Notes: generated by a model from the sequence alone, not told the origin. Numbered from the stretch's first letter, positions 43,482 to 52,404 are shown. The stretch: 64,000 bases of DNA from Lentzea albidocapillata subsp. violacea (GCF_900100275.1 NZ_FNET01000023.1:62001-126000), one strand, 5' to 3'. Numbers and translations: made by a program.

Positions 43482-46400
43482 TCACTGCCTGCCGGCTCGC
43501 TCGACCACTTCCTCGAGCCGCAACGGGCTCGGCGGGTGATGACTCAGACACAACGGCGCCCGCATCCGCCTGAACCCGAACGTGTCGCCCGTGACGTAGA
43601 ACTGCCCCCGCTCCAGCCGGGAGATGTCCGCGATCGAACTCCCCTTGGCCCGCGCCATGTCCGTGGCCGCGGCGATCTGCGCCGGACTGTTCAACCGCCC
43701 GAAGAACTGCGTGGTCGCGTTACCGGTGACCTGGTTGTGCACACCCTTCGGCGCCTGGGTGGCAAGCAACAACCCCAGCCCGTACTTACGGGCCTGCGAC
43801 GCCAGCAGGATCGTCGTCTGCGTGCTGGCCGTCGCCTGACCGGACGGCGCGATCGTCTGCGCCTCGTCCATGACCATCAGCCCGCCGAGCGGCCGGTCGG
43901 CCGCGGGGTTCCGCTTGATCCAGGCGAACACCTCCAGCTGCAACTGGCTGATGAACCCCTGCCGCTGCTCGTCGGACGGCAACCCGACGAAGCTGATCAC
44001 GGAGATCCGCGCCTTCTTGCCCAGAGCCGGCTCGAGCAGCACACCGGGATCCGTGGGCTCCCCCTGCCCGGCCAGCAGAGGATCGTTGACCATCGCGGCC
44101 CGCAACGTCTCCGCGAGATCAGCCGCCGTGGCCGCCGCGGAGTGCAACTTGCTGACACCCTCCGGCAACTCCGCCAGCAGGTCCACGAACCCGTTCAGAT
44201 CCCGCCTGTCGTCACGCGCGTAGTACCGCAAGGCCTCCTTGAGCACAGCCCGCCCCCGAACAGCGAACTTCGTCCCGTTCGCAATCCGCGCATGAGGCAA
44301 CAGCCGGGCCACAGCAGCCTCGACCGCCGCCCCGAACTCGTCCTCGTCCCCGCGCACCAGTGCGAAATCGGGCAGGGGATGAAAACTCAACGGCCGCCCA
44401 CCGGACCGTCCGGGCGTCCACACGACGACCTCGGTACCGGCGAGGTACGCGGCGGCCCGAGCCTCGTCCCCTGCCCGCCACTCCCCCGGCACCTCCGGCC
44501 AGGCATCGCCCAGCCGCGCCAGGTCGTTGTTGGGGTCCAGCACGATCGCCGAAACCCCTTGCAGCGCACACTCTTCGACGATCCGGCGCAACAGCACCGT
44601 CTTGCCGCTACCGGACCCGGCGAACACGATCGCGTGCTTGCGCAACGACTCCAGCTCGATCCGGATCTCCCCGTCCATCCCGAGCACGATCGCGCCCTCG
44701 CCCTGCTCCTGCGGTGCTCGCTGCGACTGGGACTTCGTCACCTCGGACCGCGGCGGAGGACGTGTCTCCTGGTGCCCGCTCCTCGCGGCGGTCCGCCCCG
44801 GAGCAGGCATGATCTGCCGCAGGAACGTGGTGCTGCTGGCGGGTTTGCGTGCGGCCAGCCACGCGAACAGCTGATAGCTCTGCGTCGACCACATCTCCTT
44901 GAGCGCACCGAAGGTCCGCAGGTCGTCGTCGGAGACGTCGATGCTCCTGCCGCCGGCGCGTTCGAACTCCGCGACCTCACCCCGGGTCTTGGCGCCGGTC
45001 CACCCCTTGGAGCCGTTGCGGATCAGGATCAGGTGGCGGCCCCGGACGTTCGCCGCCGCGGCACGGGCGTCCCTCAACCTGCGCAGCACGCGGTTGCCGT
45101 GGCTGCTGGCGATGAGCCGGAACACCCAGCGCTCCTCGACGTCCTTCTCCTCGTCCACGGTGTGGCGCAGCCCCGCGTGCAGGCTGTTGTCGTCGGCCTG
45201 AGGTTCCGGATGCCAGGTGAGGTCGTCGTTGCCGATCTCGGTGACCCACGACTTCAGACCGGCCAGCAGCAACGCCGGCATGACCTCGTCCTCGTTGTGC
45301 GGCTTGACGTCCGAGGCCGCCAGGCTGGCCAGCGCGCGCAGTCTCTCGAACTCGGCGTCGAGCTCGGCCAGGTCGTCGGGCTCCTGCTCTGGGGGCGTGA
45401 CGGAAGTCTGATCGGGCTTCTGGGCCGTCTTCTGGGCCGGCTGCTGCTGAGGAGGCTGTTCGTCGAACGAGCGCAGTTCCCTGATGTCGCCGTGGAAACA
45501 GCTTTCCGCGTGCGCGTGGATGCGCTTGAGCAGCTCTCGTGGAGTCATCGGCTGCCAGGAGCCGAACGCCTCGGGAGCCACTGGCCACGTCGGGTGCGGT
45601 GGCGTGATTCCCTTGCGCTGGTAGATGGTGCCCAGCCACTTCTCCACGAGCACGCGGGCGATCCCGGCATCCGTGATGGCGACGAGGATCGGGGTCGTCG
45701 TGAAGCGGTCGCCCACGGTGTCGCTCGCGATCGACCCGAGCCTCACCCAGGTGTTGGGCAGGCACGCCACGACCGTCAGCGTTCGCCTCGTGGTCTCACG
45801 GAGCTGCATCAGCCCGTCGGAGATGAGTGCGATCTCCTGAGCCAGCTCGCTGTTGGTCGTCTCCTCGTCGAAGGCTTCCTGGCTCTTGTTGACGAGCGTG
45901 TCCAGCTGGTCGACGGCGACCACGCACGGACCCGTCATGGCGAGGATCCGGGAGATGTCCCGCACGAGCGTCTGCGGGCGCTTCGGCTTGACCGGCAGGC
46001 CCCAGTGACGACGTTCGTCCTGCGACTCGTCCAGTCCTTCCAGGTAGGCACGACCGACGTCCGCATGCTCGGAGGCGTACAACACGAGCGCTTTGACCGT
46101 GTCGCCGCATTCGACCGCGATCCGGCCGTCCACCTGGCGCAAGCCGTTGAGCAACGCGCGGAGGTCGTCCGGAATCAGCGGAGCCTCGCCGAGGACCGCC
46201 CGAGTGATCTCCTCCGAGGCGTTCGCCTGTCGGCACAACTGCTTCAGCAACACCGTCAGCTGGAACTCGCCATCGTCGTTCGTCCTGAGCAGCTCGCTGC
46301 GCATCGCGTCGGCGACGTCGTCCCAGAACATCTGACCGGACGTGAGCTCGATCAGGAAGAAGTACCCGCCTTCCCGCTGCACCATGCGGCGCACCGAGCC

Positions 46401-46622
46401 GAGCAGGTGGGTCTTCCCGATACCCTTGCGTCCCTGCAACGCGAGCCCGATGGGGCTGGGACCGTTGCTGGCCTTGGCATCCGCGATACCGGTCCTGATG
46501 CGGTGCTCCGCCCTCGGGTGCAGACCGTCGACGTGGGACGGCGGGGTCTGCCAGACGTCGTCGGGCGTCTCGGCGGAGTTGAAGCGCAGTGCCGCCAGCG
46601 CTTCCCGCAGCTGGGCGGTCAT
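43482..46622 (-). CDS. double ATPase: N-terminal AAA module and C-terminal HerA/FtsK-like module
   Basis: The 1046-residue protein has two NTPase modules. The first (residues about 30-380) is an AAA/STAND-like domain with Walker A GRKGIGKT (64-71) and Walker B VVAVDQLD (234-241). A Pro/Gln linker (387-415) leads to a middle domain (about 445-600, LILIRNGSKGWTGAKTRGEVAEFERAGGRS). The C-terminal module (about 645-1035) is HerA/FtsK-like: GSGSGKT (669-675), AIVLDPNND (692-700) and Walker B GLMVMDEAQ (914-922), ending LLLATQAPKGVHNQV. HerA-type ATPases pump DNA, often with nuclease or effector partners. It is the last gene of the TIR operon and starts ATGA-coupled to the winged-helix gene. Confidence 0.8.
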   Translation of the reverse strand: MTAQLREALAALRFNSAETPDDVWQTPPSHVDGLHPRAEHRIRTGIADAKASNGPSPIGLALQGRKGIGKTHLLGSVRRMVQREGGYFFLIELTSGQMFWDDVADAMRSELLRTNDDGEFQLTVLLKQLCRQANASEEITRAVLGEAPLIPDDLRALLNGLRQVDGRIAVECGDTVKALVLYASEHADVGRAYLEGLDESQDERRHWGLPVKPKRPQTLVRDISRILAMTGPCVVAVDQLDTLVNKSQEAFDEETTNSELAQEIALISDGLMQLRETTRRTLTVVACLPNTWVRLGSIASDTVGDRFTTTPILVAITDAGIARVLVEKWLGTIYQRKGITPPHPTWPVAPEAFGSWQPMTPRELLKRIHAHAESCFHGDIRELRSFDEQPPQQQPAQKTAQKPDQTSVTPPEQEPDDLAELDAEFERLRALASLAASDVKPHNEDEVMPALLLAGLKSWVTEIGNDDLTWHPEPQADDNSLHAGLRHTVDEEKDVEERWVFRLIASSHGNRVLRRLRDARAAAANVRGRHLILIRNGSKGWTGAKTRGEVAEFERAGGRSIDVSDDDLRTFGALKEMWSTQSYQLFAWLAARKPASSTTFLRQIMPAPGRTAARSGHQETRPPPRSEVTKSQSQRAPQEQGEGAIVLGMDGEIRIELESLRKHAIVFAGSGSGKTVLLRRIVEECALQGVSAIVLDPNNDLARLGDAWPEVPGEWRAGDEARAAAYLAGTEVVVWTPGRSGGRPLSFHPLPDFALVRGDEDEFGAAVEAAVARLLPHARIANGTKFAVRGRAVLKEALRYYARDDRRDLNGFVDLLAELPEGVSKLHSAAATAADLAETLRAAMVNDPLLAGQGEPTDPGVLLEPALGKKARISVISFVGLPSDEQRQGFISQLQLEVFAWIKRNPAADRPLGGLMVMDEAQTIAPSGQATASTQTTILLASQARKYGLGLLLATQAPKGVHNQVTGNATTQFFGRLNSPAQIAAATDMARAKGSSIADISRLERGQFYVTGDTFGFRRMRAPLCLSHHPPSPLRLEEVVERAGRQ

Positions 46623-47230
46623 GACGACTCCTCGATCGCGATGAGGTGCAGGTCCTCACCACCGATCCGAACCGCCGAGGCACGGTCTTCCGCGGTGAGC
46701 ATCTTGGTGTTCGAGTCCGGTGCCAGGTGGACGGTCCCTGTCTTCATCATCTCCAGCAGCACGTCGTCCACCTCGTTCTTGCCGGCGCCGTTCAACCGGG
46801 GACGGACCCGGGCCAGGCGGATCCAGTCCTCCGGCGCGGTGGCCAGATCGGCGTAGGCAGCGCGGATCAACGACTCCAGGTCGCCCGAACGAACCGCCTC
46901 GGAGAGCAGGCCACGCCGGTGGAGGAACCCGATGACACGGCGGAGCATCTCGGCGTGTGCCCGCGCCAACGGGCCCGACGGCGACGGCGGCTCGCCGCCC
47001 ACGAGGTCGTTCATGCACCACTCGACACCTTTGTCGGTGATCTCGTGCACCAGCCTGCGGCCCTCTTTCGAGGTCGCCATCAACTCGTCGTCGTTCAGTG
47101 GACCGCGCTCCTTGGGCGGCAGCTTGATCTTGAACCGGTCGGCCATCTCCTTGTGCTCGATGGCGCGGTCTTCCAGCATCAGCTGCATCAGTGCCGCCCG
47201 TGCTTGAGGGCCGTACGTCTCCGGCATCAC
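46619..47230 (-). CDS. winged-helix-like protein of the conflict operon
   Basis: The 203-residue protein has no family I can name with confidence. Its first 110 residues look like a PadR/winged-helix arrangement (EDRAIEHKEMADRFKIKLP, LVHEITDKGVEWCMNDL); 'ITDKG' is a typical turn before the wing. The rest is acidic and helical (EDWIRLARVRPRLNGAGKNEVDDVLLEMMKTG). It may recognise DNA or bridge the ATPases. The GTG start is 8 nt after the upstream gene and its stop overlaps the ATPase start. Confidence 0.65.
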   Translation of the reverse strand: MMPETYGPQARAALMQLMLEDRAIEHKEMADRFKIKLPPKERGPLNDDELMATSKEGRRLVHEITDKGVEWCMNDLVGGEPPSPSGPLARAHAEMLRRVIGFLHRRGLLSEAVRSGDLESLIRAAYADLATAPEDWIRLARVRPRLNGAGKNEVDDVLLEMMKTGTVHLAPDSNTKMLTAEDRASAVRIGGEDLHLIAIEESS

Positions 47231-47238
47231 GCCGCCTT

Positions 47239-48879
47239 TCAGTTCGTCAACGCGTTGATTCGTCGATCGATCCGGGTGAGCAGGTCACCCACCTCGGCAC
47301 GTAGTCGCGCCGGCACCTCGATCCCGGCCCCGTCGCGGTGGGACTTGCTGAGCAGCAGAAGGTCGGCCGATCGGTCGCGCAGCAGGTCCATGTCCCCGTC
47401 GTCGAGCGCTGAGGTCATGCCGAGCACCGTCTCGTCGATGAGTGCGAACCTGCCCGCGTACGGCAGCAGTTCGGGCAGCTCCCGCAGAGCCGCCTCCGCA
47501 CCGCGCAGCGCTTCGAGGTCCGGTTCGGTCTCGGGGGCCGGCGTCGCTCGGATGAGGTCGTGCAGCTCCCGTGCCACCCGGACAGGACGCGAGGCCGGGT
47601 CGAACTCGAGGTGCCTCAGGTTGCGCAGGAAGCCGGGCAGCCGCTCGCGGTCCGTGCCGCGGGTCAGCAGGCAGAACATCTGCCGCTGGGCACCGTCGGG
47701 GCGGAGCGTGCGCCGCACGAACCGTTCCGCCTCGGTCAGCTGCCACCGGCTCAGCTCGCCGTCGACCACGAGGCAGAGATGCTCGGCGGGGTCACCGGTC
47801 TGGTCGAGGAACTCGGGATCGCCCGACACCGACCTGTCCGCCGTCAGCCCCAGCAGCCGCAGCTCGGTGATCAGTTCCGTTCCCGTGCGCCACAGCGTCC
47901 GCGGGCTGGACACGAGGAGGTCCCAGTCGAACTGGCGCCGCCGCGAGCGAGCGCCCGCGACATAGGCGTCACGGTTGTCGGCCAGCAGGTCGGTCCGATC
48001 GAACTGGTGCGCTATGACCGCGGCGACGGTCTCGAGCGCGAAGGAGATCTGGTCCGGTGACGGAGGACGCTCGTCCATCACGGGGAGCAGTTCGCCGAAG
48101 CTCCAGTAGGAGATGTACGGAACCGTCAGGTGCCGCACCATCTGTTCCGGGGTGACGCCCTTGACCAGCCAGTTACCGAACAAGGGGGCGACGACCCCGA
48201 CGCATTTCTGCTGCCACTCCTCTGCCCGCTGGTACTCCATCCGGTTGTCGAGCCGGGACAGCACCGGCATCACCTGGTGGCGCGGCCGGTCGTAGGGCAG
48301 CCGGTCCCTCGCCATGTCCGCGAGGTGGGCGATGTCCACCACCTCGTTGAGGTTCTGCTCGTTGGCGGTGAACACCACCACCAGCCGGTCCGGCAGCTGC
48401 GCGGTGCAGATGCCGGCGATGTCGGAGACACCGGTCCGGCTGTCGATCAGCACGAAGTCGTACTTGGCGGTCCACTCGTCGCGGCGGTCTTCCAGGAACG
48501 CGGCGAACCCCTGCTCGTAGAGGTCCGACCAGTCGATCTGCTGCATCCGGTACGTGTAGGAGGCGTCGAGCTTGTTGCCCACGACCTTGCCGGCGGCCAT
48601 CAGGTCGAGCACGCCGCCCTCGACGTCGACCCGCACCGTGTGCGGTTCGGGCGCTTCGACCTTTCTGATGAAGTCGTATGCGAGATCGACCACGCCGCTG
48701 TCGGGCATCTGGGAAAGGTGCGGGCGGAAGTAGAGATGAAGACCCGGTGCCTCCAGGTCCCAATCGATGGCGAGCACCCGGTAACCCCAGCGTGCGAGCA
48801 ACACCGCCGTGTTGGCCAAGGTGAAGCTGCGCCCGACGCCGCCTTTGTAGGAGTAGAACGTGATCACGGTTCCGGACAT
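47239..48879 (-). CDS. KGGVGR-variant ParA/SIMIBI ATPase with C-terminal TIR-like region
   Basis: A 546-residue ATPase. The deviant Walker A motif is YKGGVGRS (11-18): the signature Lys12 is kept but the usual second Lys is Arg17. DWDLEAPGL follows (about 41) and the switch region is LIDSRTGVSDIAG (about 146). Residues 320-470 (WDLLVSSPRTLWRTGTELITELRLLGLTA and the strands that follow) resemble a TIR domain. NCBI-type annotation of close relatives is 'KGGVGR-motif variant AAA ATPase', often beside TIR and TPR proteins in conflict systems. It overlaps the TIR gene end by 16 nt. Confidence 0.82.
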   Translation of the reverse strand: MSGTVITFYSYKGGVGRSFTLANTAVLLARWGYRVLAIDWDLEAPGLHLYFRPHLSQMPDSGVVDLAYDFIRKVEAPEPHTVRVDVEGGVLDLMAAGKVVGNKLDASYTYRMQQIDWSDLYEQGFAAFLEDRRDEWTAKYDFVLIDSRTGVSDIAGICTAQLPDRLVVVFTANEQNLNEVVDIAHLADMARDRLPYDRPRHQVMPVLSRLDNRMEYQRAEEWQQKCVGVVAPLFGNWLVKGVTPEQMVRHLTVPYISYWSFGELLPVMDERPPSPDQISFALETVAAVIAHQFDRTDLLADNRDAYVAGARSRRRQFDWDLLVSSPRTLWRTGTELITELRLLGLTADRSVSGDPEFLDQTGDPAEHLCLVVDGELSRWQLTEAERFVRRTLRPDGAQRQMFCLLTRGTDRERLPGFLRNLRHLEFDPASRPVRVARELHDLIRATPAPETEPDLEALRGAEAALRELPELLPYAGRFALIDETVLGMTSALDDGDMDLLRDRSADLLLLSKSHRDGAGIEVPARLRAEVGDLLTRIDRRINALTN

Positions 48880-49472
48880 GGCTTGAACCTCGGTAAGGGC
48901 GGTCGCGGAGTGACGATCGGGTCAGGACGCTCGACGATCGGCCAGTCGGGTCGCCAGTCGGGAACCTGGTCCGCCAGTTCGACCAGATCGCGCGCCAGCT
49001 GCTTCACCTCTTTGTGGAACTGGAAGTAATGGACGGTCTGCTGGTAGACCGGATCGGGATGCGCGTATTCCTTGAAGTCGTGCCATTTGCGCATCCGTTC
49101 CTCCATCGGGAAGTTCTCCGAATCCGAGTAGAGGATCGGGTAGATCAGGCCCTGGGGGATCTGGGTGCTCGCGAAGCCGAGCATGTTCTCCCGCGCCCGC
49201 ATGCTGTAGAGCTCCGCCATGCACCAGCCGGACGTGAAGTAGTGCGGCGTCATGACCTGGATCATGATCTTGCTGCGCCGCAGCGAGGTCTCCAGGTTGT
49301 GCGACCACTCCACCGCCTTCGGCATGAACCGGTCCATGTAGACCCTGGGCGTGGGCGCGCACTCGTCGGCGAGACACTCGACGAGTTTGTTGTAGAAGTG
49401 GTTCAGCAGCCATTTCTGCACACTGCCCTGGCGGCTGTAGCTGATGAAGAAATCGAACTGATAGCCGGACAC
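48864..49472 (-). CDS. TIR domain protein, first gene of the conflict operon
   Basis: A protein of about 202 residues that is almost one TIR domain: FDFFISYSRQGS at the start, a BB-loop-like DRFMPKAVEWS, and SGWCMAE (W-C-x-x-E), whose Glu near residue 87 is in the position of the catalytic Glu of NAD-cleaving TIRs. A proline-rich tail ends the protein. It is the likely effector or NAD-hydrolysing arm. The start is uncertain: GTG 49472 (used), or TTG 49481; neither has a visible Shine-Dalgarno site. It begins a four-gene coupled operon. Confidence 0.85.
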   Translation of the reverse strand: MSGYQFDFFISYSRQGSVQKWLLNHFYNKLVECLADECAPTPRVYMDRFMPKAVEWSHNLETSLRRSKIMIQVMTPHYFTSGWCMAELYSMRARENMLGFASTQIPQGLIYPILYSDSENFPMEERMRKWHDFKEYAHPDPVYQQTVHYFQFHKEVKQLARDLVELADQVPDWRPDWPIVERPDPIVTPRPPLPRFKPCPEP

Positions 49473-49509
49473 AGCGACCAACAGTAGATGCGACTATGCC
49501 GCAATAAAA

Positions 49510-49565
49510 GACAAAAAAGTGGGCATTTTCAGCCCTTCTGACCAATAATTGGACAAAAAGTGGGC
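49510..49565 (-). promoter_or_regulatory. paired A-rich direct repeats upstream of the conflict operon
   Basis: The sequence gacaaaaaagtgggc (49510-49524) recurs as gacaaaaagtgggc (49552-49565), 42 bp apart or four helical turns. Between them lies the palindrome CCAATAATTGG (49542-49552). This AT-rich patch contrasts with the surrounding DNA and lies 40-90 bp upstream of the TIR gene. Confidence 0.55.
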
Positions 49566-49593
49566 GGACGCGGCGTTGCCGTGAACAGCAGGA

Positions 49594-49621
49594 AGCCCTC
49601 GATCATGTTCGATCGAGGGCT
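49594..49621 (-). terminator. terminator hairpin after the tRNA array
   Basis: AGCCCTCGATC (49594-49604) pairs with GATCGAGGGCT (49611-49621) around a 6-nt loop, 11 nt beyond the last tRNA on the minus strand. Confidence 0.8.
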
Positions 49622-49632
49622 CCTGTGATGAG

Positions 49633-49704
<72 letters not shown>

Positions 49705-49705
49705 G

Positions 49706-49778
49706 AGCGGATGACGAGACTCGAACTCGCGACCCTCACCTTGGCAAGGTGATGCGCTACCAACTGCGCTACATCCGC
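49706..49778 (-). tRNA. tRNA-Gly (GCC), copy 2
   Basis: A 73-nt cloverleaf: acceptor stem GCGGATG/CATCCGC with discriminator T, anticodon stem CACCT/AGGTG, anticodon GCC and T loop GTTCGAGTC. It is identical to the copy at 50119-50191. Confidence 0.95.
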
Positions 49779-49884
49779 GTGCGCCCCGGTTTCCCGTGGT
49801 GCGAGAGGAACTTTATCCGACGGTCCCCCGAAGCTCCAAATCGGCTGATCTTCAGGGTGACAGGCCCGCCGGCAGGCCGTGAAC

Positions 49885-49925
49885 GACAGTGGGGCCAGGT
49901 GCGCTGTGCACCTGGCCCCACTGTC
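49885..49925 (-). terminator. 18-bp hairpin inside the tRNA array
   Basis: A perfect 18-bp stem (49885-49902 with 49908-49925, 5-nt loop) lies between the first tRNA-Val and the second tRNA-Gly. It probably ends transcription of the promoter-proximal tRNAs, so the distal pair may have its own promoter in the 106-bp stretch 49779-49884, where I see no other feature. Confidence 0.8.
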
Positions 49926-49934
49926 TATCCAGAA

Positions 49935-50006
<72 letters not shown>

Positions 50007-50007
50007 G

Positions 50008-50079
50008 AGGCGGAGACGGGAATCGAACCCGTGTACAGGGCTTTGCAGGCCCTTGCCTAAGCCACTCGGCCACTCCGCC
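50008..50079 (-). tRNA. tRNA-Cys (GCA)
   Basis: A 72-nt cloverleaf: acceptor GGCGGAG/CTCCGCC with discriminator T, anticodon stem GGGCC/AGCCC region with anticodon GCA (loop CTGCAAA), and T loop GTTCGATTC. It is the only single-copy member of the array. Confidence 0.95.
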
Positions 50080-50118
50080 AGGAGCATGACCCCACGGCAA
50101 GACACCGTGGAACCACAG

Positions 50119-50191
50119 AGCGGATGACGAGACTCGAACTCGCGACCCTCACCTTGGCAAGGTGATGCGCTACCAACTGCGCTACATCCGC
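50119..50191 (-). tRNA. tRNA-Gly (GCC), copy 1
   Basis: The 73-nt sequence is identical to 49706-49778, anticodon GCC. It is the first gene of the array; a promoter lies about 35-60 bp upstream. Confidence 0.95.
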
Positions 50192-50224
50192 GTACACCAC
50201 TGACTTCATGATGTTGAAACGAAG

Positions 50225-50253
50225 CTTATACGAGGGGTTCAAGCGAGTTTCAC
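50225..50253 (-). promoter_or_regulatory. promoter of the tRNA array
   Basis: On the minus strand GTGAAA (50253-50248) and TATAAG (50230-50225) are separated by 17 bp, a housekeeping-sigma-like arrangement. Transcription would start about 25 nt before the first tRNA-Gly. Confidence 0.5.
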
Positions 50254-50297
50254 CGGGGTGCCCGCTTCGCCATCGCGGACCCCCTACCTCGGGTTAT

Positions 50298-50723
50298 TCA
50301 GCTCAGGTCGTTCGAGATGAGGTGCGTGAGCGCCTCGTCGACGTTGACCCAGAGGTGCTCGTTGCCCGGCACGACGACGTCATAGGTCCGATCGAGGAAG
50401 TCGGCGAGTTCCTGGGCGGACGCCTCGAACATGGCGTGCCCGGAAGGCGAGCTCAGCTCGATCACGACGACCTCGGGGTCATCGGCGGCGGGGCGGATCC
50501 GGACGTCACCGTCGCCGGCGTCGGCGATGAGTCCGTCTGCGAGCAGGTCGCGGGCGTACACCCACTCGACCCAACCGGCGCGGCCGGTCCGGAACGCGGC
50601 GACGACCGCGTACGGGTCCTTCGTGTCGTATCGAAGCTCCACCTGAACCGGGACCGCAGGGGTCCTCGGTGCCAGCAGGTCGAAGACCGCTGTCGAGCGG
50701 AGCGTCACGTGATCGTTGCGCAT
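50298..50723 (-). CDS. SsgA family sporulation/cell-division regulator
   Basis: A 141-residue SsgA-like protein of normal length, with VPVQVELRYDTKDPYAVVAAFRTGRAGWVEWVYARDLLADGL, then VVIELSSPSGHAMFEASAQELADFLDRTYDVVVPG. SsgA-like proteins position septa and peptidoglycan remodelling in sporulating actinomycetes. Which SsgA-like subgroup it belongs to cannot be decided from sequence reading. It lies downstream of the ECF sigma gene on the opposite strand. Confidence 0.92.
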   Translation of the reverse strand: MRNDHVTLRSTAVFDLLAPRTPAVPVQVELRYDTKDPYAVVAAFRTGRAGWVEWVYARDLLADGLIADAGDGDVRIRPAADDPEVVVIELSSPSGHAMFEASAQELADFLDRTYDVVVPGNEHLWVNVDEALTHLISNDLS

Positions 50724-50979
50724 CGTCGTTACCCTCTTCTCCCTTCCCGGTCAATGAAACGACCGAGCACCTTAGTTGTGACGTGCATGTGGCGAGGAAC
50801 GCTCGCGAATCGGGTGCAGATCACCCCATCGGGTCAGTCTGACTCCGTAACGCGACCGTTTGCACGCGCTCCGTGGCCTCCTCGCTCGTCAGCCGGCGTT
50901 CAGCGACCCCTATCTTGCTGGGTCTAACCTGAACCCGGTACCGGCTGTTGCGCGAATGTTGGACGTGAGGACATCTCTG

Positions 50980-51600
50980 GTGGCTGACTCGCCCGGCCCA
51001 ACCGTTGCGTCGAGCGACGGCCGGCCGACCGATTTCGAGCTCGTGCAAAGACTCGCACAGGGCGATCGGTCGGCGTTCGGTGAGCTGTACGACAGGTACG
51101 GCACACCAGCATATTCGCTGGCCAGGCGCATCTGCGTGGACCCGGAACTGGCCGAGGACGTCGTCCAGGAAGCCTTCCTCGCGCTCTGGCGGCACCCCGC
51201 CAGGTTCGACCCCGCCCGCGGCAGTTTCGGCACCTGGTTGATGACTTTGGTGCACCACCGCGCGGTGGACGCCGTACGTAAAGAGAACACCCAGCGTCGT
51301 CGGACTGTTCCCCTCACCGACGACATCTCCCCTCCTGCCGAAGGCTCCGACCACGCAGCGTTGGTCAGCGTGGTGAGCGCCGAGGTCAGAGCGGCCCTGC
51401 ACACACTGCCGGAAGAACAGCGCCAAGTAATAGCGCTCGCCTATCTCGGCGGCTACACGCAGTGCGAGGTGGCAAAGCTGACAGGCGTCCCGCTGGGGAC
51501 TGTGAAATCGCGCACGTTCGCGGCGATCAGACGTCTGAGAGGCACGTTGGGGAACTTGTGGGCCGGCGAGACCGGCGAGACGACAGGAGTTCACCGGTGA
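50980..51600 (+). CDS. ECF-type RNA polymerase sigma factor
   Basis: A sigma-70 family protein of about 206 residues. Region 2 is DFELVQRLAQGDRSAFGELYDRYGTPAYSLARRI to YWRHPARFDPARGSFGTWLMTLVHHRAVDAVRKE; region 4 is LHTLPEEQRQVIALAYLGGYTQCEVAKLTGVPLGTVKSRTFAAIRRLR. I choose GTG 50980 with GAGG 9 nt upstream; ATG 50956 would add 8 residues. The stop overlaps the anti-sigma gene by 4 nt (GTGA), so the pair is a typical sigma/anti-sigma operon, likely autoregulated. Confidence 0.92.
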   Translation: MADSPGPTVASSDGRPTDFELVQRLAQGDRSAFGELYDRYGTPAYSLARRICVDPELAEDVVQEAFLALWRHPARFDPARGSFGTWLMTLVHHRAVDAVRKENTQRRRTVPLTDDISPPAEGSDHAALVSVVSAEVRAALHTLPEEQRQVIALAYLGGYTQCEVAKLTGVPLGTVKSRTFAAIRRLRGTLGNLWAGETGETTGVHR

Positions 51601-52382
51601 ACGGCGACCTGTGCGCTCACGAGGAGCTCGCCGTCGGCTGGGCGTTGCACTCCTTGGAGCCAGACGAGGAAGCAGTGGCCCGCGACCACGTGCAGACCTG
51701 CGACACGTGCCAGCGCACCGTGCAGGCGACGCAGGAGGTGCTGGCGGGCATCGGCGGCGCGGTCCCCGAGGAACAACCACCACCCCGCCTGCGCGCGAAG
51801 CTGATGGAACAGATCGAGCACATCCCCCAGGAAGTGCCCGCCGCCCAGCACACCCCGCGCCACGCGGCACCGATCCCACTGCGCCCGCAACACCGCCGCC
51901 GCACCGGCCGCGTCCTGCTGGCCGCCGCGGCAGCGTTGGCCGTACTGGCAGGCGCCGGCTACCTCGGCGTGCGCGTGAACCAGCTCTCGAACCAGGTAAC
52001 GGCCTCCGAGGCCCGCACCAACGACCTGAACAAGGCCCTCTCCCTGGCCGCCGACCCGGCCACGAACAGGGCGGTCCTGCGCACGAGCTCAGGCAAGGAG
52101 GTGGCCGTAGTCCTCTCGAACCCGACCTCGGCCGCCGTGCTGCCGAGCAACCTCAAGCCGAACGACTCGGGTCACGTTTACGTAGTTTGGGGCGCAAGCA
52201 CCAAAGCGCCGGTACCGTTGGCGGTGTTCGACGTACGAGCCGGTTCGACCGACCCGCAACTGCTGGCCTGGTCCTCCGACGCGCACAAGCACACGACCTT
52301 CGCGGTGTCGCTCGAACCAGGCCGCCAAGCACCGCCGAAACCCTCGGAAGTGCTAGCGGGAGGCCAGGTTGCACCCGCCTGA
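51597..52382 (+). CDS. anti-sigma factor with zinc-finger-like N-terminus and RskA domain
   Basis: The 261-residue protein has an anti-sigma N-terminus (HEELAVGWALHSLEPDEEAVARDHVQTCDTC, with the HxxxCxxC pattern at about residues 28-35), a single membrane helix (about 102-123, VLLAAAAALAVLAGAGYLGV) and an extracytoplasmic RskA-like domain (about 130-255). It should hold the upstream sigma factor at the membrane until a surface or redox signal releases it. AGGAG precedes the GTG. Confidence 0.9.
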   Translation: MNGDLCAHEELAVGWALHSLEPDEEAVARDHVQTCDTCQRTVQATQEVLAGIGGAVPEEQPPPRLRAKLMEQIEHIPQEVPAAQHTPRHAAPIPLRPQHRRRTGRVLLAAAAALAVLAGAGYLGVRVNQLSNQVTASEARTNDLNKALSLAADPATNRAVLRTSSGKEVAVVLSNPTSAAVLPSNLKPNDSGHVYVVWGASTKAPVPLAVFDVRAGSTDPQLLAWSSDAHKHTTFAVSLEPGRQAPPKPSEVLAGGQVAPA

Positions 52383-52404
52383 ATCCCAACAGGATGATCG
52401 ACAC

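Noticed and set aside
43437..46856. Open frame of 1139 codons on the plus strand opposite the double ATPase
   Set aside because: It is an antisense shadow, rich in Arg/Pro/Gln, with no domain recognised; the opposite strand has clear ATPase motifs.
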